Made by a program: the position numbers and the translations under genes. The notes beneath the pieces are model-generated. The model saw only the letters and a list, made by a program, of their open reading frames with translations. It made no database searches and was not told the origin of the DNA. Below are positions 14,001-26,000 of a DNA stretch of 64,000 nt, one piece after another. Origin of the DNA: Mactra quadrangularis (taxonomy: Eukaryota; Mollusca; Bivalvia; Venerida; Mactridae); the NCBI GenBank assembly GCA_025267735.1, contig CM046298.1, forward strand, positions 27,411,866-27,475,865. Reading direction: 5' to 3'. Within the stretch, counting starts at the first letter, position 1. Every line of letters begins with the position of its first letter.

Positions 14001-17000
14001 CTGGCGAAATCTTAAAATTGTTTACTAGTCTGTTCTTTCCAACTGGTTAAGTTACTAGTCCGTATGAACATATAGAATAAATTATTGAAAAATCCACTTG
14101 TCCGTACTTGCCTTGGGACAATACGGACGTTTGATTTTGCCTGCGCTGTCGGGACTAGCAAATTTTATTTAAGGGCCCGTTGCCTAAGCATATCGCTAGG
14201 TATCGCTAGATAGCAAAATCATAGGAAACCACTTGCTACAAGATATCTCTTCATTTTGCGATGTAGAGAGAGCTAGCATAAAAAATCTTTGCTACCTGAG
14301 AGCACTGATACGAATCAAAATGGCTGTCTCTGCAGTAATGTGACTTTTTTGCCGACAATTTTTTTTTAATGTTGGGCTGACTATAGATGAATTGAAATTA
14401 ATTAATATTTGTAATTGTTCATATAAGCATATGTTTTTGCAATGATTTTGTACTTTTTAAAGACTTATTTAATTTGAAAATCGCCCTAAAAACATGCAAT
14501 TGCAATAAGTGCTTTCTGTACATCAGCACAGGCCGCCATTTTGATTTGTGACATAAATAGCTAGCTGTTTCCTGATGAAGAATAGCTACAAGAAAGCGCT
14601 TTTTCATAGCAATTTGTAGCGAAAGCGTTAGGCAACGGGCCCTTAAAATAGTTACAAGTAATGATCATTTTGTATTACAGGACAAGTCAGCTGATTATTC
14701 CTTAGCTAACAGTGTTGGTGTTAGAAATAATATATTTGCTATATTGATACTTGGTACATATGAAGTACTCATTGAATACTTGTTTATGATTAGATCATTA
14801 AGGTATGTGATTGTTTGTAACCTTTAAAACATAAAGTCATCTGATACAGTGTGACCATAATATAGCTCATTTAGCATTCAAGTGGGCATGGCCTAGGAGG
14901 GAATGGTAGTATTTTGATAGCCAGCTTGGTGTTGGTTTAAATCCCATCCTTAACATACCCTGTTGATACTTGAGCAAGAAACTTTATCCTACTAGCTCAG
15001 TGCTTGGGGACCGAGAAGCAAACTTGAAAGTGATAAATATAAGTTGTAAGAACTTGTTTCACAATCCAGCTAAAATAAATTAGAAGTAAACTTAACTAAG
15101 ATTACATGAGTCATTGTTTACATAAAATATGTTTAGTTTTAACTTAAGTTATCCTAAATAACCATGATCACTAATCTCATACAGGATTTTTTAATTACAA
15201 TGTATTGGTATTTAGTATTGAAAAATTATTTGAAACATGCCAAAAAGTGTTTGCTTTATAGATTTTTTATGCTCATTTACTTTATGGAAAGAGAAATGAA
15301 ACTGTTGAATAATTTGAACAGTATCTCTGACACTCTCTTAGATTAATTTTCTTGAGGAAGAAACTTCATACTGTTGGTGTGGTAAAACCCAAAATCAGAC
15401 TCAATACTGATTGAACATAATTGTTTAAATATGTGATATGATCTATAAATTGTGTTGCTATGGTGTTAAATCCAACCAAAAATAGGTCTTTGAATCAAAC
15501 GATTGAGTGTCTTTGTAATGATTGAATACTGTTTATAGAAAATGCTCAGAAAATACTTCATGACATTAAAGGTATGTTGACCTGTCTTGGAATCAAACAA
15601 ATGACTCATAGATAGAGTGTTATGCCTCAGTCCCATAAAACCGTGGCTTTTTGCAAACCGGTATGTGCAGACAGCCGTAGGCCATGGGAAGCCTTGCGTA
15701 TTAAGGTGACGGTATGCACATGGCACAAAACAACACATCAGTATGGATCAGTAGCTGGAAGATATGCAAGTTTAATCAATACTCGGCCACGATTGTGTTC
15801 ATGATTTGACTTTGAAACTGATATTTGTATCAATGGCTCATTTCACGGACCCTGATAAAAACGTAACAGTCCGTATGGGTACGCAAGAGTTTGTACGAGT
15901 CCTTTTGGAGCTTGTTCACACGACGCCCGTGTGGTGCCCTCAAGGCAATTTTTTATGTTTATGGGACTGTAGCATTAGATGCCATACAGACTAAGCTGAC
16001 CAAGCAAGTGTTATATATTGTTATTTACTGACCAATCAAGTGTTACTTATGTTTTACAGTGAGTCAAGTGTAAGACAGATTATACAATTATTTGAGAATC
16101 ATAAAAAGTTAAGTGATGTAATCAGAGAGAAATCTTCTACAACCACTGGTAAGAAAAGTAAAACACCATCTAAAGCACCACAAAGTTTATTTTCATTGAA
16201 ACTCATCACTAAAGTATTGGACATATTGATCAAGTAAGTTGGTTTAATTGTTATACCCCCGCTTCGAAGAAGGGGGTGTATACTGTTTTACCCTTGTCCG
16301 TGCGTGTGTGCGTGCGTGCATGCGTCCGTTACGAAATTTCCGTCTCAGTTTTCTCAGCAACTATATCATGCAGCAGTCTAATACTTTGCATATTGCTTCA
16401 TCCCATAGTCCCATGTGGTGTAAAGCGATTTCATGCTCCTTGCTCATCTACTTCCTGTTTGTCGCATATTTTTAGATTTTGGCGGGGGTATCACTAGTGA
16501 GCATTAGCTCACAGATTTACTTGTTTTAATTGAGCTTTAATGTATAAAAAAAATGTGACTGTTTACTTTCTGTAGTAAATGAATGGTGGCTTTTTATTAG
16601 CACATCTGAGCCAATGCATTTCTGGAAATGACTCTTATCATTAGGGCTATCACGATATGCCAGGAGCGTATCATGGTATATTGCAAAGCCCTAGAACTGT
16701 ATCACAATACGTACCACGATATATTGCTTTACAAACCGCAGGCATGACTGCATAATACTTTTGTCTAAAAGAACTTATTCAACTGTACAGTATTAAAGTA
16801 TGCTATAGGATTTTGTAGGGAAAGTGCCTGTTGCAGATTGGAGAAAAACTGGGCATTTTTAGAGTTATGGGAACATTCTGAACACGCCCAGATTGGTTAA
16901 ATTCTTTGAAAGCAAGCTTTAACCGAATGAACTACGGAAAACTGACAATTTGCTACTTTTATTTGGCGAAGGGAAGAATTTTTCAATGAAAATAAAAAAA

Positions 17001-20000
17001 ACACCGCTACCTACAGGTACGTTCAATTTGTACGATGGTTCATATTCATGATGTCCACTTGGAACAATAATTGGAACTTTTTGAATGATTCAAAAGATGT
17101 TTGGATCTCCGGTACTTATATTATTACCTAATACATGATTAAGTTATGAGATTCAGAATTCTGAAAAAAAACCATTTGTCCATGTTGATGTATGATTTCA
17201 GTGAGTCAGACGATGTTGATACAGATGTTGTAGAAGCATTAAGTCAGAATATAGATTTCTTTAAATACATACTGACTATTGTACAACAAAAAATGACACA
17301 GATACAAGATAAGGGACAATGTGAGGGAGCTGAGGGCAAACAGAAAAATAAAATATTTCATTATTGTTGTGAAATGTCAAGGTTTGTTTGAATTATATAT
17401 ATACTGCCCTCCACAAGTTCCTTCACACATTTACAGTTTATGTTGTACTCAATAGAATTTTTAGTTTTTCCCTTAGACTAGCCTTGTGGAACATACTCCT
17501 GTTCACTTAAAGCATGGAACCCGGGTCGGTGATGCAGTTGGTAGCACGCCGGGATTTAGAATCTCGTGTCCCAAAGGGGGTATGGGTTCAAATCGCAATC
17601 CAGGAGGTTATACCCTTCCATGAAAATTTGACAATTATGTCAATTTTCCTCCAATGATAAAGTACTTGGAGAAGTTTTTGGCCTTGTGGAAGGGTAGGTG
17701 AGTACTGGTTATAGACAAGGGTCCAGTAAAGCTAGGTTAGGTGCACTGGACGTCGTAAAATGTCCTAAATTGTGTTGACACGGCGTTAAACCAAAAAAAA
17801 AATAAAATAAACTTAAAGCCTGAAATTGTTTTCATAACAATAATCGTCATATTTTTCATCTTTGCATCAATCTAGCCTTGTGTATTACAGGGAAAATATT
17901 GAATCTTATAAATCTACCTATGAATATTGTTTATTGTATAATTAGCCGGATTTTTCAACAAAAAAATTCAGCTGATAGTTTGGTGTAACACGGGTGGCCG
18001 GTTTGGCAGGCCCCCAGTGTCATTAACAATTGTGTTAGCATATATTTCTGCCATTTATTTCAGACTTCTACGAAACTTCAAACAATGATAACTTACTATG
18101 TGATGAACATAATTAGAAAGTAACCACAATCTACCTGCCTTTATTATGGATTATTTCCCTTTGTCATTTTTGCGTTAAAGTTAGTAAATGCTTTAATGTG
18201 GTTTCCACATAACATTTCTTGTTTTATAGGTTGATTTTGAGATATTATGAACAAAATCAGAGGAAAGATGGAACAAGACGTGTCACAGAGAAGAACATAC
18301 TAACATTAGCCCTAGAATGCCTTGGAACTAACATTACGATAGTAACTGAACAATACAGTAAAGACTTGGACAAGTTTCTCTCTGAATTAGGTTTATATAT
18401 TTTTCTTGCTTGAATGTTTTCAAGACTGGTCATGAATGTTTTGGACATTAGATTGGATACCTTTTCTTTGTTAAAGCAGCTGAATTTGTAAAATTCAAGT
18501 GTTCCTAAATTTTTCGAAATTTTGAACTTCGTAGCAAAAATTTCCCTGTCAAAAATTCCTTACTGTTGTATTGTTCATTTTTTCTCAACTGTCAAAACAT
18601 GAATAATTTCACGGTGACTTCATGCTCTTTGTCTAACACTCGAGATATTGAGATAGTGTGTAATCATTCACCGTGAAATTATTCAAACTTTGACAGTTCA
18701 GAAAAAAAGAACAATATTACTTTTTGCCTATTTCTGTGGTATTATGAAGATACCTCAGAGGAGTATTAGCTTCAATGGTTTAAATATTTCAAAGAGGAAG
18801 ACCAAAATATTTCTCTAAAAATATTACTCCGCTAGTTGATGTTTTAAAAGTAAAAAAGAAAAATGCCCTCCTCCCCTCAATTTCATCTCTAGCTGGATTT
18901 TTCAACAACAAAAATTTTGCTAAAAGTTTGGCGAAACGCGGGCGAGCGTTTGTTTGATATCATTTACAATTATGTTTAAGTTTTTCTTTACCGTATATTT
19001 CTGCCATTTATTGTCAGATCTTCATGAAACTTCATACAATGATAACATACCATGTGATGAACAGAATTAGAAACTAACCTAAACTCTACCTTCCGTTATT
19101 ATGGATTATTTCCCTTGGTAATATTTGTCATAAAGTTTTTAAATCCGGCATTAATGTGGTTTCCACATTATATTTCTTGCTGTTGTTATTGTCCTGCTAA
19201 ATGGGCTCTTTGTCTTTCCCCTTAAAGATGAAAGTTAAAACTGCACTATGTGTAATATGTCTATGAGAAAGTTAATATATATTTCAGATGATGAAAGATT
19301 TGATGGAACGATAGATGAACATATTTACTCTCTTATTAAAAAGATTCAGGTAGGAAATTTGTGAAATATCATAATATTAAGATGAACGAAAAAATTCGAC
19401 TTATAGTTTGGTGAAACACGGGCGGGCGTTCCGGTGGGCATTAACAATTGTGTTGAAGTTTTTCTTTACCATATATTTCTGCTATATATTGCCAGATCTT
19501 TATGAAACTTCTTACAATGATAACGTACCATGTGAGGAACAGAATTAGATAATAACCACAACTCTATCTGGCTTTATTATGGATTATTTTCCTATGCAAT
19601 TTTTGCGTTAAAGTTTTTAAAGCAGGCTTTTATGTGGTTTCCACATTACATTTCTTGTCTTAGAAAAAATTGCTAGCAAGACAACATTACTCAAGCATCA
19701 GATAGGCTCTTAACAGGCAGTTAGGACTTAGTTATTGTATTGTCCCAGGTTTGAGCGCCTTCAGATGCACTGCTATTTTTCTTTTGGCACACAAATACTG
19801 TGGGTTTACTTTTATTAAGATATTTTATGATGAGTGGTTATCAAGCAAGATTCAACTTTAACTTTTTTAAACTTACTTTCAATGCATTGAAAATTGTCTA
19901 TGTATAAGGCCATGCCAAATAGGAATTTTGTTAAATGTCAACTCAAGTTTGACAAACCTAGGTACCTATTCACAAAAACACACAAAACGAAAACAAAAAT

Positions 20001-23000
20001 GCAAATATTTTACTACAAAATACAAGGCATTATATACAATGTACATATTTTTTAATGGAAAAACATCATTATAATATGAAACAATGATCTGAATTTAATA
20101 TGAAATGACCAGGGTTTTTTTCAGGCAATGTAATGCATTAATGGCACACAGTTATGATAAATTGCTTTTGATGAAAAATGTTGTCAAACACATTTTTCCC
20201 TGAACAAAATTGTCGTAATTAAGTCTCGGAACATCAGAATTATTTAAATAAAATTTCACTAACAATTTTTTTTTGATTGAGGCCTCCAAAACCAATGCAC
20301 ACGGGGACACTTAACAAAATTCCGGTAACCTAATTGTGTAGTACTTGAACTTGTAACCAATGTTTGTTATATTTACAGAAACTAGTCACCAATATAATGT
20401 CCTCAGATGAAGATGATCAGAATCTTAAAGATGTTGTATTACTATTAAATATAATATTTCAACTTACAAAATCATTATCACAAAACTTTTCTGAGTGTGA
20501 ACATATTATGGCTTGGTTAGATAAACTCTGTAGAGAACAAAGCTTTGGTAAGTTTAAGTTTTTACTTTAATGTAAATTAGTTTTGCACCTGAGTGGACCA
20601 TAGGTTTGCCCTCCGTCCCTCTGTCTGCCACTCTGTCTGTCTTCTTAAATCTGAATCCCGCAATTTGAAAAAAGTATCCAAGCTATTTTGTTGAAACTTA
20701 GTATGTGAATACATTGCAAAATGTAGATAATGCACATCATTTTCTTTTCTGACCAAAATTCTGGTTGCTATGGTTAAAACTATTATCTCACTATAATCAC
20801 TCTCAAGTTCACTTCCTATTCACCCATTTACTCAAGCAGTTATCTCCTTATGCAGTTATGACCCTTAGACTGTGTGAAGACCTATGTTGTGACTTACCTT
20901 TTCCTAGACTTTAATCTATGATAATAGTCCTATGAATTTAACTATTTAATCCGTAAGGTTTAAAAAGTGACTGTTAAAAAGAGTCCATACAGCTCCTTTT
21001 GCCATATATTTGACTATCCAAACTGAAACAAAATATTATGTCTCTGACAACATGACAACTGTTAATTTCACATAATGAAACATTAATAATTAAGTTTTTA
21101 TTATATATTTTAGATGATTTATTGTTGTGTAAAACAATGTTTAATGGATTATTAACAATGTCACAACGATGGACAATGACACCAGTGTTAGCTAGAGATA
21201 TCTCTCAAGATATACATACATTGATTGGAGATATAGATCAGGTATAATGGTTTATCATTTCCCTGCTAGTTATAGCATTTTGAGTATTCACTCATTCTCA
21301 AATAACCTGAGTCGATAGCGTAGTTGGTAGCGCATCAGGATTTGGAATCTCGTGTCCCAAAGGGGGTACAAGCTCGAATCCCATCCAGGGAGGTTATACC
21401 CTTCCATGAAAATTTGCCAATAATGTCAATTTTCCTCCATTGATAAGGTAATATGGAGAAGTTTCCAGCCTTGTGGAAGGGTAGGTGAGTACTGGTTATA
21501 GATAATGGTCCAGGAAAGCTAGGTTAGGTGTGCTGGACATCGGAAAATGACCTAAATTGTGGCATTAAACTCAGTGAAAAATAAAATCATTCTCAAATAA
21601 AATCACCTAAACTTAGGTGAGAAAATTTTCAGTATTGGTCAGAAAATATTATTAGAGTATGTTTGTGAATAGCTTTTGAGAAAACTGCTCAAGTGTTTGA
21701 ATGAAAACTCAGATTTGAGTGAAAAACCCTATTTAGATAAAAAAAATTGTGAATAGTGATTGCGTAAAAACTTGCACTTTAGCAGTCAACTTCCTTAAAT
21801 TATCTTAAACTAGCTAGACTGCATAGCATGATTGAATTTTCCGTATTCCAAATCAATTTCTACTAGCCACCCCCTCTCCTGGACTTTGGTCTTAATTATT
21901 ATTAGCCAGATTTTTCAATGTAAAAATACGGTTAATAGTTTGGCAAAACATGGGCGGGCAGCAGTTTGGTGTCGTTAACACATGGGCGGGCAGCGGTCCA
22001 GTGTCGTTAACAATTCCGTTAAAGTTTTCAATTTAGCATATATCTATGCTATTTATTGTCAGATCTTTATGAAACTTCATACAATGATATATACGATGTG
22101 ATGAACAGTATAAGACAGTAACCACCACTCTACCTGGCTTAATTATGGATTATTTCCCTTTGTAATTTTTGCGTTAAAGATTTTAAATCTGGCTTTAATG
22201 TGGTTTCCACATTACATTTCTTGTTTTACAGGATATAGAGATGGAAGATAGAACCAATTTTTCTATGATTACATTACGTGCAGCAGCACCAACATTATTA
22301 CAGATTATATTACATCATTGTGATAAACAATTAGATGATACTGAATGGGTTATAAATAGAGTGAAAGCTGATACCATAGCAACATTGACAGCTCAAACTG
22401 GTAGGTATAATTAGCGGGATTTTCAACGAAAAAAATCGGCTAATAGTTTGGTGAAACACTGGCGGGTAGGCAGTCGGGCGGGGACGTCCGGTGTTGTCTA
22501 CAATTGGGTTCAAGTTTTCAATTTAGCATATATTTCTGCCATTTATGGTCAGATCTTTACAAAACTTCATACAATGATAACATACTATGTGAATTAGAAA
22601 GTAATTGCAACTCTGTCTAGCTTTATTAAGAAATATTACCTTTTGAAATTTTTGCGTTCTTATTTTGCAAGTTTTTAAATCCGGCTTTAATGTGGTTTCC
22701 ACATTACATTTCTTGTTTCCACTTGTGATCATCATAAATGTAACAGAATTGCCAATAGATATTTTATTCAGTGCTTTGATTATAATACTTACCCTGTATT
22801 TCAGGTGGAGAATCTCCCAAGTTAACCCAACAAGAAACTAATGAGAAGTCTATATGTACCAGACTAGGTGTGCTGGTTACAGTTTTACATGAATTAGTAC
22901 AAACATGTATACCTATAGGTCCTTGTACTGAACAATTACTGAAAGTCTTAGCTAGAATGTATGCTACTTTAACCATGCTTGTAAAATTTGTAAGTATTTG

Positions 23001-26000
23001 CCAGTTTCCTAAGCAAATCACTAGCTAGTGCCTCATCCCCTGGTACTCTTGATTTGATATCACATGCTTTGAACTTTTGGTGTTAGAGGACAAAGCCCTA
23101 GCTAAGAATATGCTTAGGAAACTGTCCTTTTTTATAGTATCCTTTGTTTTGATATTAGATTGAAACTATCTTGTGAAGTGATAGTTATAGCTGGATCTGA
23201 TGGTCACCAAGTTTTTAGCAAAATTTTTTCAACAAAAAAATTGGGCTTATAGTTTTGAGAAACCCGGGTGGGCTGGTGAGCGATTACTCTGGCGAGCATG
23301 CTTGCATCCAGTGTCGTTAACAATTTCTGCCATTTTATGTCAGATCTTTATGAAACTTCACACAATAATAACATACCATGTGATGAACATAGTTAGAAAA
23401 TAACAACAACTCTACCAACTCTACCTGCTTTTATTATGGATTATTTCCCTTTGTAATTTTTGTGTTAGTGTTTAATATGTTGGATATCTCTGTCATTTAT
23501 GGTCAGATCTTGATGAAAATCCGGCTTTAATGTGGTTTCCACATAACATTTCTTGTCTAAGTAATAGTTTGATTCCCTTAGCATAATATTAATTTTTTAG
23601 TAATCCCTGCCAACAGAACAAGCTCATTTTACAGGTTTATGGATATAGATATATTATAATTTATATGTATATTTTCAGTACCTATCATTGTATACTGGTA
23701 AAAGTGGACATCTGAGTGCTAGATTTGAGAAACTGGTTAAGTTATCTGGTACACGTCTTACACATTACTGTTATTCTATGATAACATATATACAGGTGAG
23801 TTATCTGGTACTCATCTTACACATTACTGTTATTCTATGATAACATATATACAGGTAAGTTATCTGGTACACATCTTACACACTACTGTTATTCTATGAT
23901 AACATATATACAGGTAAGTTATCTGGTACACATCTTACACACTACTGTTATTCTATGATAACATATATACAGGTAAGTTATCTGGTACACGTCTTACACA
24001 TTACTGTTATTCTATGATAACATATATACAGGTAAGTTATCTGGTACACATCTTACACATTACTGTTATTCTATGATAACATATATACAGGTAAGTTATC
24101 TGGTACACATCATACACACTACTGTTATTCTATGATAACATATATACAGGTAAGTTATCTGGTACACGTCTTACACATTACTGTTATTCTATGATAACAT
24201 ATATACAGGTAAGTTATCTGGTACACGTCTTACACATTACTGTTATTCTATGATAACATATATACAGGTAAGTTATCTGGTACACGTCTTACACATTACT
24301 GTTATTACAGGTGAATTATTTTGTTTTATGTTCATGTTAAACTCATTTACCTTGGATTTATTATACAACTCCTATGTAAGCAGTCTAGGCCAAAGATGTT
24401 GCTCTGCTGATTCTTGCAGATAAATTTGCTACGGTGTGACAAAATCTTCTATTTCCTTGACTCAGTGCTCATAACACTTCTGTTTAATTCCTACTTTTTG
24501 CAAATGAAAAATAAAATTTTCTGTAATTTGCAAACTATATTGTATATATGTATCTTAAACTATTGTTGAACCTTTCTCTAACCAAAACCAAGGTTAGGGT
24601 TTATGAACACAAGGAAGGTTTTTTAGCCGGATTTTTCAACAAAAAAATTCAGCTAATATTTTGGCGAAACACGGTTGGCGGTCGGGCGTCCGGTGTCATT
24701 AACAATTGCTTTAAAGTTTTTCTTTTCCTTATATTTCTGCTATTTATTGTCAGATCTTTATGAAACTTCATACAATGATAACATACCATGTGATAAACAG
24801 AATTAGAAAGTAACCACAACTCTACCTGCCTTTATTATGGATTATTTCCCTTTGTATTTTTTGTGTTAAAGTTTTTAAATCCAACTTTAATGTGGTTTTC
24901 ACATTACATTTCTTGTTCCTTTGTTGAAGCAACTGAAATCACAATATTCATTATTTGAAAATTATTATATTTTTTGTATTTATACAGACAGTGGAATCAG
25001 AGAAGATAACACATGCAGCCCCTGATAAAGGAAAGAAGAAGAAAGGGGACAAAAAGAAAGGAGCACCTGCTGTTGGCAAGGTTTGTATGATTAATATTAA
25101 AATGATTTATGTAAATTTTTTTGTTAAGCTTATTTGAACTTCAGAATTTACTCTTGGCTTCAATGATCTCTTCTTCAATCCTGAATATGTAAATCTATTT
25201 CTCACCAGTGTGTGTCTCCAATAGGTCATTTTAATAGCAAACTCTATATCTTGTTGGTAGGTATTTGATTGCCTGTAAGAAAATTTTGGTTGGCTGAACC
25301 TAATAGTTGTTGTCTTGGACAAACCTGACACCTTGGAATCCCTGTGGAAAATACTACTTGACTATTCCAATAAATTCTATTATCTTTCATTCTGAAATAT
25401 ATTACTGTAAACTGTAATAATGTCTTAATGAACTTGAATTTGATCTAAACTTAGAATTTTCAACATAAATGTACATTTATTACTCTCCTTTTCAATTATC
25501 AAGAAATTACTAATTTGTTCAAGGGAGATAACTATACTGTTTTTACCTTAGAAACTTTATTTTTGTTACCTCCCTTTAAACATTATATTTTTATTTTACA
25601 GTCAAATGTATTGAAACAAACAAGAACCATACCTAATCTAATATTTGCTATAGAACAGTATGAGAGATATCTGATACAACTATCAAAGAAATCAAAGGTC
25701 TGTATTCTTAACTGGAACTCGCTTTGTTACTTTGTAGTCATTTTAATACGAACCACTTCTGTTTTGTAACCGTTGGTACTTTCCTGTTTAAAATCGGCTT
25801 TTAAATCCGGCTTTAATGTAGTGTCTGCATTACATTTCTTGCCATTTATTAAGTTCACTAAAGTAAATTCCAAAAAGTGAAATTGATATTGGATGTTTTA
25901 TAAAGAAATATTGAATTGCAATTAAGTTCTGCTATTAAAACCACCTTGGTTACTGCAAAACTATGCAATTTTATGCTGCTGATTATTCAATTGTCAACCC

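Noticed and set aside
16624..16760. hAT element starting ttagggctatcacgata
   Set aside because: Only one end-like sequence and no flanking duplication could be found; left unclassified.
9858..22715. Introner elements creating FANCI introns
   Set aside because: The repeats do not span whole introns or supply both splice sites. The exon blocks also follow the FANCI protein known from vertebrates, so the introns are probably old and the repeats later guests.
23736..24310. CRISPR-like array
   Set aside because: Units are contiguous with no unique spacers, and the unit is a copy of an exon end in an animal gene.
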